A stretch of 64,000 nucleotides of DNA from Lacicoccus alkaliphilus DSM 16010 (GTDB lineage Bacteria > Bacillota > Bacilli > Staphylococcales > Salinicoccaceae): assembly GCF_900142805.1 (NCBI RefSeq), contig NZ_FRCF01000002.1, positions 682,001-746,000 on the forward strand, given 5' to 3'. Of the stretch, positions 40,777 to 51,379 are shown piece after piece (position 1 is the stretch's first letter; the number at the start of each line of letters is the position of its first letter). The translations under genes were made by a program, and so were the position numbers. The notes beneath the pieces were generated by a model. That model was given only the letters and a program-made list of their open reading frames with translations, was not told the DNA's origin and ran no database searches.

Positions 40777-42363
40777 CTACAGTGTTTTGACGATCACCAG
40801 ATCAGTTGTGTATGAAAGTGGCGGGAAGCAACTGATGCCGGTCATATACTGCCACGGGTGATAGATGCGCTCATGCAGCGCGCCCCCGGGCAGCAGCCTT
40901 TCCTGTAGTTCTTTGACATCGCCCAGTTCCTTCCGCTTCTGCCGCTTCACTTCCGTCCTGTATCTGCGCTCCAGATAATCCAGCTGTTTAAGATGGTGCC
41001 TGAAGTTCGCCTCCACGATATCGGTCATGAATTCCTGGGAATTCAGGTCATGGAGGTCATCATAATGCTTTTTTGCACTTTCAGTGATTTCGTGGACTTT
41101 ATTGACGAACTCAGGGTTGATATCATCCTGCACGACCGCATTTATATAGTCGTCTGCCTGCTGATGAAAGCCGGGACCGAAAAGCAGCTGGTATTTTGAT
41201 GCCATCTTTTCAAGGCGGGAGGGCATATAGGCGAACTCCATGCGTTTTGAAACGATCGGCATATCTACATCCATCACCTTGAAGACTTCATGCAGCTCCC
41301 CCCAGTATTTCACTTCGGCGTTCCCGCCCAAAAAAACAAGCGTATTGAAAAGCATTTCCTGCATCAGCGGACGGGTGACGACATTGTTGCTGAACACTTC
41401 AGGGGAAGTTTCAAGCAGTTCAAGCAATTCTCCTTTTGTATACCGCACCCCGTCAGCGGTGAAATGCCCATCTTCATTTGATAAAAGGGTTCGTGATGTG
41501 GTTGAGCCGGTAAAGAGATGCACGTTCGTATCCGTCTGTATGACCGGCGGGATGCGGAGCGCTTCGGTGAAATCCTTCTGCCCCCGCATGAAAGCCTCAT
41601 GGATGTCCCCGTGCGACTCTATCATGCGCCTGAACATCCCCTTTTCAAGCGCCCTCACCTCAGGGAGATGGCTGTTGAATATCAGCAGGCCTTCGTCTTT
41701 GAAGACATCATGCACGAGCGCATGGAAGAGCTCTGTCCAGTAGGTGTGCCGTTCGATCATCGTTTCGACTTTGCCCTTTAAAATGAGAAGGTCTTCCCTG
41801 TCCCCGCACAGCTCGATGATTTTATGCAACGTCTCCTTCATCACTTTTTTGTCATATTCATAGAACCCGATGCTCATATTGATGCGCAGATTCGGCTTAT
41901 AAGTGACCTTCCTGCGCTTCCTGTGCATGCTGTCATAGACAAATGTATGGTTGACTTCTTCATAGTCATGGTCTTCCCCTGCGATCCAGAAGACGGGTAC
42001 GGCATCATAATCATATTTTGCCTTCACGTCTTTGGCCACGATGATCACGGACATGATTTTATGGAGGATGTAGGCCGGGCTCATGAACAATCCCGCCTGC
42101 TGGCCGCCGATGACCACACGCCTGCCCCCGGCCAGCTGCTTCAAGTTCCGCTCCTGGGGTTCGGAGATGCCGTAGCGCTCCATATCATTCCGTATGAGGT
42201 CTGCAAGTGCGGCGGTATGACCGTGTGCCGGACGTCCAATCACTTCCTCCACACTCTTTTGATTGAGTGAAAGGTTTTGGTAGTATTTCAGTATATCCTC
42301 TTCCTGTTGATTGAATTTATCGATGAAATCATCTTTAGAGAAATTCATACATTCGATTTCCAT
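40777..42363 (-). CDS. bshC: Bacillithiol biosynthesis cysteine-adding enzyme BshC
   Basis: A 528-residue protein that adds cysteine to glucosaminyl-malate, the last step of bacillithiol synthesis. Recognisable: VVIGGQQAGLFMSPAYI (about 82-98), FWIAGEDHDYEEVNH (about 124-138), FTGSTTSRTLL, and the C-terminal RERKE-type coiled coil with KRKELGDVKELQERLLPGG. It stands in the same place as B. subtilis yllA (bshC), just before mraZ. ATG follows AAGGAG by about seven bases. Confidence 0.95.
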   Translation of the reverse strand: MEIECMNFSKDDFIDKFNQQEEDILKYYQNLSLNQKSVEEVIGRPAHGHTAALADLIRNDMERYGISEPQERNLKQLAGGRRVVIGGQQAGLFMSPAYILHKIMSVIIVAKDVKAKYDYDAVPVFWIAGEDHDYEEVNHTFVYDSMHRKRRKVTYKPNLRINMSIGFYEYDKKVMKETLHKIIELCGDREDLLILKGKVETMIERHTYWTELFHALVHDVFKDEGLLIFNSHLPEVRALEKGMFRRMIESHGDIHEAFMRGQKDFTEALRIPPVIQTDTNVHLFTGSTTSRTLLSNEDGHFTADGVRYTKGELLELLETSPEVFSNNVVTRPLMQEMLFNTLVFLGGNAEVKYWGELHEVFKVMDVDMPIVSKRMEFAYMPSRLEKMASKYQLLFGPGFHQQADDYINAVVQDDINPEFVNKVHEITESAKKHYDDLHDLNSQEFMTDIVEANFRHHLKQLDYLERRYRTEVKRQKRKELGDVKELQERLLPGGALHERIYHPWQYMTGISCFPPLSYTTDLVIVKTL

Positions 42364-42425
42364 GATTCTTCTCCTTTGTGACGGTAATTAATTAAAATTA
42401 TAGATTTTTTCATTTCATAAAACAA

Positions 42426-42453
42426 TTGAACTGTTCAGCAAATATAATATAAT
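42426..42453 (+). promoter_or_regulatory. Promoter of the GNAT gene
   Basis: TTGAAC (42426-42431), 16-bp spacer, TATAAT (42448-42453), about 20 bases before the start codon; the leader is very short. Confidence 0.7.
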
Positions 42454-42475
42454 GAGGTGAAAGGAGCGAATGCTA

Positions 42476-42943
42476 ATGTTTGAAATCAAGCGTTTACCGA
42501 TCAATTACAAAACAGCTGAAGAATTCAAGAAATTCCGGGAATACGGCGCCCAGGAACTTCAGATGAAGGAAGAGCTGGAAGCCAATATGATCGATGCGGA
42601 TACCGATTCACCCTTTTACGGCATCTATGTCGGGGAGAACCTCGCGGCCCGCATGTGTCTTTTGAAAAAGGAAGATACGGACCAGCCGATTTTCGAACCG
42701 CCCCATGATTATCTGGTCATCTGGAAACTTGAGGTATTGGAGAAGTACCGCGGCCGTGGACTTGGCACGGCGATGATCGATTATGTAAAAAAACAGGGCA
42801 TGCCAATCAAGGCGATCAGCCGGCAAAATGCCCGGACTTTCTTCGAAAAACACGGCTTTGAAACATTGAAGTATGATATTGAGCGCGATCTTGCAGATGA
42901 CGCTTACATCTGGTATCCGGAAGGTTACTCTTTAAAACAATAA
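42476..42943 (+). CDS. GNAT family N-acetyltransferase (YlbP-like)
   Basis: A 155-residue acyl-CoA-dependent acetyltransferase fold. The acetyl-CoA loop is VLEKYRGRGLGTAMIDYVK (R-G-x-G-x-A pattern, about 86-104), followed by AISRQNARTFFEKHGFETL. Substrate unknown. It matches the place of B. subtilis ylbP, between rpmF and bshC, and its opening KRLPINYKTAEEFKKFREYG fits that family. The ATG at 42476 lies nine bases after AGGAG; one codon pair earlier an ATG (42470) is also possible after GAGGTG. Confidence 0.88.
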   Translation: MFEIKRLPINYKTAEEFKKFREYGAQELQMKEELEANMIDADTDSPFYGIYVGENLAARMCLLKKEDTDQPIFEPPHDYLVIWKLEVLEKYRGRGLGTAMIDYVKKQGMPIKAISRQNARTFFEKHGFETLKYDIERDLADDAYIWYPEGYSLKQ

Positions 42944-42973
42944 AAAAGATGAGCAATCAGCTCATCTTTTTTT
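42942..42973. terminator. Bidirectional terminator between the GNAT gene and rpmF
   Basis: Stem GATGAGC/GCTCATC (42948-42954 and 42960-42966), extended by six A and seven T, so it can act on both strands. It touches both flanking stop codons. Confidence 0.9.
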
Positions 42974-43145
42974 ACTTGCTTACTACTTCTTCACCTTTGT
43001 AACTTCCGCATTCTTTACATACACGGTGTGAAAGTTTCATTTCACCGCAGTTTGAACATTCAACCATTCCCGGCACTGAAAGTTTGATGTGCGTACGGCG
43101 TTTATTTTTACGGCTTTTAGACGTTCTTCTTTTAGGTACTGCCAT
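42972..43145 (-). CDS. rpmF: 50S ribosomal protein L32
   Basis: A 57-codon gene reading [19 protein letters not shown], then a zinc ribbon with four cysteines: CSNC (about 30-33) and CKEC (about 43-46), the C+ (zinc-binding) form of L32. It lies 2 bp after the DUF177 gene, an arrangement conserved across bacteria. The start follows AGGAGG. Confidence 0.97.
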   Translation of the reverse strand: MAVPKRRTSKSRKNKRRTHIKLSVPGMVECSNCGEMKLSHRVCKECGSYKGEEVVSK

Positions 43146-43147
43146 GA

Positions 43148-43675
43148 TTAATCCTCCTTTTTTTCGTCACTATCCAGTAGTGCTTTTAATTTCCCAAGCC
43201 TGGGATCGACTTTCTCCGCACTTTCGTGCAGATGATCATCTTCATCGATGACCGTCCAGTCTTTCCCGCTTGCGGTCAGCTCTTCGCTTTTCGTATAAGC
43301 GTTTGGAAGGTTGACTATGATGAGCTCCCTGATTACAGGTTCCAAATCCAGCGTGTGAATGACGGGATGGACATTTTCTGCCAGATCATCCTCATCGTCG
43401 ACCGTCTCATCGAATATTTCCATTGACTCGACGCTGACCGGGACTTGAATTTCTTCAGATGTTCGACTATCGAGCATGTTGATGATTGAATCAATACTGA
43501 GCTGTACATGAAATTGATCCCTCTGTACAAGCACTTCACCTTTGACATAGGCCGATTCCACAGAGACGACATCCCTGCGATCCGTTAAGTCATGAATATT
43601 GAGTTCACCATCAAATTCAACCGCTTCATCATTAAATTTTCTTAATTGAGACAGTGTCCATTTCATACTCTTCAC
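43148..43675 (-). CDS. DUF177 / YceD family protein
   Basis: A 175-residue acidic protein of the YceD (DUF177) family, B. subtilis YlbN position. The family gene nearly always precedes rpmF and is linked to 23S rRNA processing or accumulation in other organisms; the mechanism is unclear. Seen: [20 protein letters not shown]-type core (about 39-58), acidic middle ([10 protein letters not shown]) and [16 protein letters not shown]. Transcribed with rpmF from a strong promoter at 43697. Confidence 0.9.
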   Translation of the reverse strand: MKSMKWTLSQLRKFNDEAVEFDGELNIHDLTDRRDVVSVESAYVKGEVLVQRDQFHVQLSIDSIINMLDSRTSEEIQVPVSVESMEIFDETVDDEDDLAENVHPVIHTLDLEPVIRELIIVNLPNAYTKSEELTASGKDWTVIDEDDHLHESAEKVDPRLGKLKALLDSDEKKED

Positions 43676-43696
43676 CTCTTATTGAGCACAAAAAAT

Positions 43697-43725
43697 ATTG
43701 TACATTTTATGGGGATGTATGTCAA
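43697..43725 (-). promoter_or_regulatory. Sigma-A promoter of yceD-rpmF
   Basis: Minus strand: perfect -35 TTGACA (43720-43725), 17-bp spacer, -10 TACAAT (43697-43702). It is among the strongest-looking promoters in the window, as expected for a ribosomal protein transcript. Confidence 0.82.
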
Positions 43726-43779
43726 GTTATTTTCTTAACAGATTGTTTGCTACAATAAAGACCAAAGGGGGGATTTGAT

Positions 43780-45942
<2,163 letters not shown>

Positions 45943-46004
45943 AAAAAACCTCTTTTCATTTTCAGACGATATACGATACTATAAGTACCAGGAGTTGATA
46001 GTCA

Positions 46005-46376
46005 ATGCAAAAGTTCATCCAGCTCGGTGAGGGCTACGGAGATGTCTTCGAACTCGAGGCACTCATCCAAAATAATCATCAGCGCATCAAATCAGGCATC
46101 TATCTGCATGTGGAAGGCAAACCTTCCACTTTCATCCTTGTCATGGCCCCGGTGCGCGGGAATTTCCAGGCGCTCTACACCATTTACCAGGGCATACCCA
46201 TGACGAGCAAAAGCAGGCAAAAATACAAAATCATCAATGAAAACCTGGAAAAATACAACATCAGCAAAGTCGAGATGACGACGAGGGACCCCGGTGATTT
46301 CCATGACCGGACACAATACTTCCAGTATATGCTCGGTGTGCTCAGACTGAACAACCTGATCCCGCCGTTGTCTTAA
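46005..46376 (+). CDS. Conserved hypothetical protein (DUF7147-like)
   Basis: A 123-residue soluble protein without signal peptide or membrane segment. I recognise it as a small conserved staphylococcal protein found by rsmD (sometimes misnamed methylthioribose kinase), but no catalytic motif is visible. Its ATG follows AGGAG by nine bases. It overlaps the ylbG stop by four bases, convergently. Function not assigned. Confidence 0.8.
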   Translation: MQKFIQLGEGYGDVFELEALIQNNHQRIKSGIYLHVEGKPSTFILVMAPVRGNFQALYTIYQGIPMTSKSRQKYKIINENLEKYNISKVEMTTRDPGDFHDRTQYFQYMLGVLRLNNLIPPLS

Positions 46377-46636
46377 ATGACCCTGTAATCCCTGGCTTCA
46401 TGGTTTTCCCGATCGTATTCCCTTTTAATGTTCGGGTATTGTGAGACAATGATATCAGAGACATACTTGAGTCTCTCCAGTTCTTTTATTGTTTGAGAGA
46501 CATCGGATTCGTCAATATATAATAATAAGTACTTCTTGTCTTTATTTACATATATCAGATGGCCGTAGCGTTTTAATTGTCGGATGAATTTATTTTGTTT
46601 AAAATAAATGTAAATGCCGAGGCGTTTCTTTAACAT
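46373..46636 (-). CDS. ylbG: YlbG family protein (DUF2129, UPF0298)
   Basis: An 87-residue protein: basic N-terminus MLKKRLGIYIYFKQNKF, then LKRYGHLIYVNKDKKYLLLY and TIKELERLKYVSDIIVS, the DUF2129 pattern. Function unknown; in Bacillus it neighbours ylbF and rsmD, as here. The start at 46636 is seven bases after GGGTGG; ATGs at 46642 and 46651 are alternatives, and the open frame runs further upstream without support. Confidence 0.87.
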   Translation of the reverse strand: MLKKRLGIYIYFKQNKFIRQLKRYGHLIYVNKDKKYLLLYIDESDVSQTIKELERLKYVSDIIVSQYPNIKREYDRENHEARDYRVI

Positions 46637-46741
46637 GTTCATACCACCCATCTGTTTGTGTTCGTATAAAGATATCATACCATCTTGGAAACAATTTTTT
46701 AACAGTATCATTTAAGATTGAGTCATTGGAGGATATTTAAA

Positions 46742-47662
46742 ATGAGAAAATGTATCAAGGGTTTAATGACGGCGGCAGGAATAACCGGCGGAATCATCGG
46801 CGGGTTATGGCTGGGGACGAAACTTACAACCGAAACGAAAGTACAGCACATCAAGCCTTATTTCAAAAGACGCTCCCCATACATCTTCGCCCATCGCGGC
46901 GCCATGGGGCTCGCCCCCGAACATACGAAACTTGCTTTCGACAAAGCAAATGAATTCAACGTTGATGGATTTGAAATCGATATCCGCCTGACCAGGGATG
47001 AAGAGATCGTCGTATTGCATGATGCATATGTGGATCGTACTTCAGACGGCGCCGGACGTGTCAGCAACCTGACACTCGCTGAATTGAAGCAGCTGGATTT
47101 CGGCCACCATTTCAGGGATGTCGAAGGCAATACACCATTCCGGGGCCATCCGGACGCCAATGTGCTCACTTTGAGGGAGCTGATTGAGAACTATCCGGAT
47201 AAACTGATCAACATCGAAATCAAGGACAGGCCCGAAACCTACGAGGGGAGTCTCATGCCGACGGTGCTGTACCGCCTGATCAAAGAGCTCGGTGTGGAAG
47301 ACCGTGTACTTGTGACAAGCTTCCACGATGCGCAGATCAACAGATTCAGGCTTTACTCCGGGGATGAAATTGCACTCGGTGCCGGTAAAGATCAGGTGAA
47401 GAAAGCTTATTTAAGCTTCAAATCCGGGTTCAGCCACTTGTATCAGCCGGACGCGGACACCTTCCAGATCCCCGTGGATATGAAAGGCTACCCTCTCGAC
47501 AGTGAAAGGTTCATCGCTTTCCTGCAGAACCTGAATGTAGCGGTCGGCTACTGGGTGGTCAACGATATGGACAAAATGGATGAACTGATCCAAAAAGGCG
47601 CACATACGATTGTGACCGACTTCCCCGACATCAGTCACCACCTGTTGAACCAGAGATATTAA
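46742..47662 (+). CDS. Membrane-anchored glycerophosphodiester phosphodiesterase
   Basis: A 306-residue GDPD-family enzyme, hydrolysing glycerophosphodiesters to glycerol-3-phosphate and an alcohol. A single N-terminal hydrophobic anchor (about 5-24) places the domain outside the membrane. Active-site motifs: FAHRGAMGLAPEHT (about 44-57), EIDIRLTRDEEIVVLHD (about 72-88) and NIEIKD. The usual PENT is PEHT here. It may recycle headgroups or teichoic-acid glycerophosphate. The ATG at 46742 follows GGAGG by nine bases. Confidence 0.92.
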   Translation: MRKCIKGLMTAAGITGGIIGGLWLGTKLTTETKVQHIKPYFKRRSPYIFAHRGAMGLAPEHTKLAFDKANEFNVDGFEIDIRLTRDEEIVVLHDAYVDRTSDGAGRVSNLTLAELKQLDFGHHFRDVEGNTPFRGHPDANVLTLRELIENYPDKLINIEIKDRPETYEGSLMPTVLYRLIKELGVEDRVLVTSFHDAQINRFRLYSGDEIALGAGKDQVKKAYLSFKSGFSHLYQPDADTFQIPVDMKGYPLDSERFIAFLQNLNVAVGYWVVNDMDKMDELIQKGAHTIVTDFPDISHHLLNQRY

Positions 47663-47665
47663 TAT

Positions 47666-47697
47666 AAAACCCCTTCTCTTGAAGGGGTTTTTATTTT
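47666..47697 (+). terminator. Intrinsic terminator after the GDPD gene
   Basis: Stem AACCCCTTC/GAAGGGGTT with a TCTT loop followed by TTTATTTT. Confidence 0.92.
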
Positions 47698-47737
47698 GTA
47701 CCGTACAACGCATGCTATCGAGGACTGCCCCGGCTTC

Positions 47738-47771
47738 AAAAAATCCCGGCCCTCCGTTTTAGGAGGCCGGG
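47738..47771 (-). terminator. Intrinsic terminator after ylbF
   Basis: Minus strand CCCGGCCTCC / GGAGGGCCGGG stem (one bulged base, 6-base loop) followed by ATTTTTT. Faces the plus-strand terminator 40 bp away. Confidence 0.88.
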
Positions 47772-47787
47772 AGTGTATATAATGAAA

Positions 47788-48225
47788 TCAGCTGGCACAT
47801 GAGCATCCGCCGCCGGTTGAACAGCCGCCGGATGAGTCTCTGGTGAAGAACGGATTGTCACTGACAATATTGACATTATCACTGATGTCTTCGCTGATAT
47901 GGAAGAGCACTTCATCGAGCAGTTCCTGGAGCTGGTACTCCGCCCGCCTGTATTCCATGACTACCGGGTGTAAATCCAATTTCTTTTTGTACTGATTGAC
48001 TTCCCTTCTTTTTACAGTGAAATCGGGATGGTATTTGCCAAAGCGCTGTACTTCTTCGAAGTCCTCTTTCAGTTTTTTGAAGTTCGAAATGATTTCCAGA
48101 ACTTCCGGATCATTATCCATAAGATGACTATATTTACAAAATCGCTTGAACTCTTCAGTCTGGGTAATCATGTCATTCAGATGGTCGAGCTGATCGAACA
48201 TTGTCAGTTCCTGCAGTGTATTCAT
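47788..48225 (-). CDS. ylbF: YlbF family protein (RicF), Cys-rich C-terminus
   Basis: A 145-residue helical protein of the YlbF/YmcA family. In B. subtilis RicF forms a complex with RicA and RicT that holds [4Fe-4S] clusters and supports RNase Y-dependent mRNA maturation. Seen: helical core with EEFKRFCKYSHLMDNDPEV (about 24-42) and HPDFTVKRREVNQYKKKLDLHP (split), then a C-terminal tail GGCSTGGGCSCAS with cysteines at 135, 141 and 143, fitting the cluster ligands. Start at 48225 behind AGAGGTGA; a TTG 15 bases earlier is not supported. Confidence 0.92.
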   Translation of the reverse strand: MNTLQELTMFDQLDHLNDMITQTEEFKRFCKYSHLMDNDPEVLEIISNFKKLKEDFEEVQRFGKYHPDFTVKRREVNQYKKKLDLHPVVMEYRRAEYQLQELLDEVLFHISEDISDNVNIVSDNPFFTRDSSGGCSTGGGCSCAS

Positions 48226-48286
48226 AAAATCACCTCTCAATTCATAGTATCAGACTTCATTATTCTTTGCGACACTGAAATTCTAT

Positions 48287-48315
48287 TTGCAACTATCAAG
48301 TTTATAGATTAAAAT
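48287..48315 (+). promoter_or_regulatory. Promoter of the YugN-like gene
   Basis: TTGCAA (48287-48292), 17-bp spacer, TAAAAT (48310-48315), about 35 bases before the ATG. Confidence 0.68.
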
Positions 48316-48350
48316 TGAATTAATGTTATTAATGCTAGGGAGGAAATTTC

Positions 48351-48707
48351 ATGATTTTCGAAAACTCTGGTCTTGAGAAAATGATCGTGCCTCAAGATGT
48401 CTTACAAAATATTATGAACAAAAACGGCTGGGTACTTGGCGGCTCATGGGATTATGAGCGTATGACCTTTGATTATAAGTATGAGATACCTGAAGGCATA
48501 TTTTATCTCCGCCTGCCGGGGTATGCGATTGAAGGGGATGTCGGTGCAAGGAATGCCAAACTCCAGCTGATGGATCCGTATATGGGGAAACATTATTTCC
48601 CGACAGGCCTTGAATACGGGGCCGATGAAAACTTCCCGGAAAGAATCGTTGAACATGCAGTCAACAATCTGCGCACTGTCACCAAGGATTTACAGGAACT
48701 GCTCTAA
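48351..48707 (+). CDS. YugN-like family protein
   Basis: A 118-residue soluble protein of the YugN-like family (PF08868 type), function unknown. Seen: the GWVLGGSWDYERMTFDYKYE segment (about 24-43) and FYLRLPGYAIEGDV. Its own promoter and terminator make it a single-gene transcript between ylbF and the cta genes. Start follows GGGAGG. Confidence 0.85.
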   Translation: MIFENSGLEKMIVPQDVLQNIMNKNGWVLGGSWDYERMTFDYKYEIPEGIFYLRLPGYAIEGDVGARNAKLQLMDPYMGKHYFPTGLEYGADENFPERIVEHAVNNLRTVTKDLQELL

Positions 48708-48724
48708 ACCGTTCATCCTAATAT

Positions 48725-48763
48725 AAAAGCCTCAAATCTTTTTGAAGATTTGAGGCTTTTTAT
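48725..48763 (+). terminator. Intrinsic terminator after the YugN-like gene
   Basis: Perfect 16-bp stem AAAAGCCTCAAATCTT/AAGATTTGAGGCTTTT with TTTG loop and trailing T. Confidence 0.92.
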
Positions 48764-48779
48764 GTCGTTCCAGCGAAAA

Positions 48780-48807
48780 CGCCCGGGCTCATATCAGAGC
48801 CCGGGCG
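48780..48807 (-). terminator. Intrinsic terminator after ctaM
   Basis: Perfect 11-bp GC-rich stem CGCCCGGGCTC/GAGCCCGGGCG with a 6-base loop; the minus strand continues TTTTC. Confidence 0.85.
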
Positions 48808-48839
48808 TGATCGTAATCATTTTTCGTTCATATTGCATC

Positions 48840-49295
48840 TTAATGGAAAATCGCATCAAACAGGCCTGCTGTGGAGCCGCCCGGATAGATGACGTAAAGC
48901 AGTGCGTATACCATGACTCCTGTAATCGCCGTCAGGAACCAGACGACGGCCGCAACCGGCCCGACCCTGCGGTGAATAGGCAGCTTCCTTTTGACGCCGG
49001 CATAGAGCTGAAATGCACCGAGTGCACCGCCGGTCGTTGATAGTATGATATGACTGATCAGGAACGTCACATAGAAAGGCACCAGGTTTTCCGGTCCGCC
49101 GAACTGGGTGCTTCCGATGAACACAGTTTTTGAAACATAGCCTATAAAGAATATTAACGCCGCGAGAGCTGCGAGTTTCATCCACTTTTCATGCAGTTCG
49201 AACTGCTTGTTTCGGATATGCTTCAACCCGATGGCCATGAAGATTGCACTGAGGATGATGAAAGCTGTGTTTATTGTAGGCAGTATGAATTCCAT
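48840..49295 (-). CDS. ctaM: DUF420 membrane protein, probable oxidase assembly factor CtaM
   Basis: A 151-residue integral membrane protein with four hydrophobic segments and conserved His residues in LHEKWMKLA, ISHIILSTTGG and IHRRVGP, the DUF420 pattern. In S. aureus CtaM of this family is needed for an active aa3-type terminal oxidase. Here it lies 21 bp after ctaG, inside the cta block, which supports an assembly role, perhaps in copper or heme insertion. CtaM identity is by family and context. Confidence 0.85.
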   Translation of the reverse strand: MEFILPTINTAFIILSAIFMAIGLKHIRNKQFELHEKWMKLAALAALIFFIGYVSKTVFIGSTQFGGPENLVPFYVTFLISHIILSTTGGALGAFQLYAGVKRKLPIHRRVGPVAAVVWFLTAITGVMVYALLYVIYPGGSTAGLFDAIFH

Positions 49296-49316
49296 ATAGT
49301 CGTGTCTTCTCCTTAC

Positions 49317-50279
49317 TTATCTGAACTGACTGTGCAGTTCTCTTTTCAATCTTGCTTCTTCAAGCGAATGGCGCGTCATCTCATCCTCGTCTTTTCTTTC
49401 GTGTTTATACCAGCGGAAGAAGATGAAGCCCAGCATGAAACTGAAGAAGATTTCCTGCATGATCTTCATGATGATGCCGCCCGTCTGCTGGTCATGTATC
49501 GGATCCATGCCGGTGAAGTATTCAGGACCGGAAATCATGCCCTGCCCCTTCAGGCTCTCGAGTGTCCCCGCAGGTACACAGAGTTCCATGGCGGACAGCC
49601 ATGCGTCACCGTTCGTGTACGTCCTGAACATCGGTTCGGAGGCGAAGATGATCAATGCGCAGGCCGGTGTGAGCAGCATACCGATACCGAAGATATAAAG
49701 CATTTTGAACAGGCCGTTCATATGATTCTCTCTTGGTTCGACCTTATTGAAAATCGGGTAGAACATCACCAGGGCAAGAACGAACAGGATGATGATCACC
49801 GCGTAATGCGCTGTGGCACTCATCTTCAGGTTATCCATGACAATCGGCAGATGATACACCGAAAATGCCCCGTTGAACAAAATCAAGGCAACAAGAGGTT
49901 TCTTTGCTATCGCAAAAATCTGCTTCACCACCGGCAGGCTGACTATGTATTTCTGAAGGTAGTCCGGAATCGCCGCATAGAATAACGGGGCGATGAGCAG
50001 ATATCCAAATGCCATCTGCAGCATGTGGAAACTGAACAGGATATGACTGAGCAGATCCACAGGTGATCCATAGATGATATAGACAAGCACCATATTGATT
50101 ATAAAGATTGCCGATTCCTTATTAGTGATCGGACGGCCGCCTTCGAATTCCCTGTACCATCTCTTGGTCACCAAAAAGTAGACTAAGGTCACCATCAATA
50201 CGAAAATAAAGAAGAACGGGCTCCAATTCGCTATGAACCCAAATATAGATATGGAAGAAATATTATCCATCAACATCAC
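49317..50279 (-). CDS. ctaG: Cytochrome c oxidase assembly factor CtaG (caa3 type)
   Basis: A 320-residue membrane protein with about seven hydrophobic segments, of the caa3_CtaG family. In B. subtilis CtaG is needed for CuB insertion into the caa3 oxidase. Seen: SFHMLQMAFGYLLIAPLFY, PVVKQIFAIAKKPLVALILF (each part of a segment) and His residues likely to bind copper (HMLQM, VYHLPIVMDN). It has its own promoter (50303-50331) and is set apart from ctaF by a terminator. Confidence 0.92.
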   Translation of the reverse strand: MMLMDNISSISIFGFIANWSPFFFIFVLMVTLVYFLVTKRWYREFEGGRPITNKESAIFIINMVLVYIIYGSPVDLLSHILFSFHMLQMAFGYLLIAPLFYAAIPDYLQKYIVSLPVVKQIFAIAKKPLVALILFNGAFSVYHLPIVMDNLKMSATAHYAVIIILFVLALVMFYPIFNKVEPRENHMNGLFKMLYIFGIGMLLTPACALIIFASEPMFRTYTNGDAWLSAMELCVPAGTLESLKGQGMISGPEYFTGMDPIHDQQTGGIIMKIMQEIFFSFMLGFIFFRWYKHERKDEDEMTRHSLEEARLKRELHSQFR

Positions 50280-50302
50280 CCTTAATTATTATGACTAACT
50301 AT

Positions 50303-50331
50303 ATTATAGATACTTCCCGGATGTTTAACAA
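50303..50331 (-). promoter_or_regulatory. Promoter of ctaG-ctaM
   Basis: Minus strand: -35 TTGTTA (50326-50331), 17-bp spacer, perfect -10 TATAAT (50303-50308). It allows assembly factors to be expressed apart from the structural subunits. Confidence 0.72.
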
Positions 50332-50366
50332 CAAACGTTCGCTTCGATACATGTCAAAATAATGAC

Positions 50367-50397
50367 AAAAGACCAACACATGGAGTGTTGGTCTTTT
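50367..50397 (-). terminator. Intrinsic terminator after ctaF
   Basis: Stem AAAAGACCAACAC/GTGTTGGTCTTTT (5-base loop), reading equally on both strands; here it closes ctaB-C-D-E-F. Confidence 0.9.
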
Positions 50398-50403
50398 AAA
50401 CGC

Positions 50404-50751
50404 TTAGTTGACTGGTGCACCAATCCATACGATGTAAATGAATGCCACAATGAAAGCTAATGCGAAATAAAAACCTGTCAGCATGAACAGTTTGGCGAAT
50501 TGATGGCCTCTGTCCTTCATGTGCATGAAATAGTAGAACTGCAGTATGACCTGGATGAATGCAAAACCGATGACGATCGGAATCGTGAATTGTGCCGGAA
50601 TCACTTCCAACGCAGCCAGGCCGAAAGCGATGAATGTAAGGAAAATCATCAGTCCGAATGAGACCAGCTGCTGGCGCATCTCTCTAGTGCGTTCTTTTCT
50701 CAAGTATTCCTTCTGTGCCTTTGTCATATGTTCCTGATTAAGTTCTGCCAT
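50404..50751 (-). CDS. ctaF: Cytochrome c oxidase subunit IV (caa3 type)
   Basis: A 115-residue protein with three hydrophobic segments (about 32-50, 55-75, 85-110), the cyt c oxidase subunit IVB/CtaF pattern with FIQVILQFYYFMHMKDRGHQ. It stabilises the oxidase complex. It starts 1 bp after the ctaE stop. Confidence 0.92.
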   Translation of the reverse strand: MAELNQEHMTKAQKEYLRKERTREMRQQLVSFGLMIFLTFIAFGLAALEVIPAQFTIPIVIGFAFIQVILQFYYFMHMKDRGHQFAKLFMLTGFYFALAFIVAFIYIVWIGAPVN

Positions 50752-50752
50752 T

Positions 50753-51379
50753 TTATAACACCCCTAACAAGTAAACGATAGTAAAGATGAATACCCATAC
50801 TACGTCGATAAAGTGCCAGTAAAGTGCAAAAGTGTTCACTTTCGCTGCAGTGTAGACGGACAGGCCGCGTTTTGCGTTACGCAGGATGAGCAGGACAGCC
50901 CAGATCAGTCCGACAATGACGTGGAAACCGTGAGTACCGATCAGGAAGTAAAATGCGCTTCCGAAGGCACTGCTTCTGAAAGTATGGCCATAGCCGTAAT
51001 ACTCGATGAACTCATAGATCTCGAGCGCAAGGAAGCCGGCACCGAGCAGCACTGTGATGCCAAGCCACAACTGCATCTTTTGGAAGTTATTGTTCCTCAT
51101 ATGATATATCGCGTACACACTTGTCAGTGACGATGTTAAAAGCAACATCGTCATGACGAATGCAAGCGGCAGGTGGAACAACTCGGAAGCAAGCATATGG
51201 TCATCGCTCGGCACTGAGTCCTTCAATGCCAGATATGTCGCAAAAAGTGATGCGAATAATGCAGTCTCACCTGCTAGGAATGTCCAGAAGCCTACGAATT
51301 TATTCTTACCTTCCTGCGTCGCCGTCTCGGGATGGGCAGGCCATCTTTCAGTAGGGACATTATATTCCATCTCAGCCAT
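50753..51379 (-). CDS. ctaE: Cytochrome c oxidase subunit III (caa3 type)
   Basis: A 208-residue, five-segment membrane subunit. Recognisable: WTFLAGETALFASLFATYLAL (first segment, split), GTHGFHVIVGLIW (about 152-164) and YWHFIDVVWVFIFTIVYL near the end, the classic subunit III signatures. Shares a base with the ctaD stop. Confidence 0.96.
   Translation of the reverse strand: MAEMEYNVPTERWPAHPETATQEGKNKFVGFWTFLAGETALFASLFATYLALKDSVPSDDHMLASELFHLPLAFVMTMLLLTSSLTSVYAIYHMRNNNFQKMQLWLGITVLLGAGFLALEIYEFIEYYGYGHTFRSSAFGSAFYFLIGTHGFHVIVGLIWAVLLILRNAKRGLSVYTAAKVNTFALYWHFIDVVWVFIFTIVYLLGVL

Noticed and set aside
48750-49985. Plus-strand frames opposite ctaM and ctaG (96 and 264 codons)
   Set aside because: Shadows of membrane protein genes; compositionally they mirror the hydrophobic codons and have no start signals.
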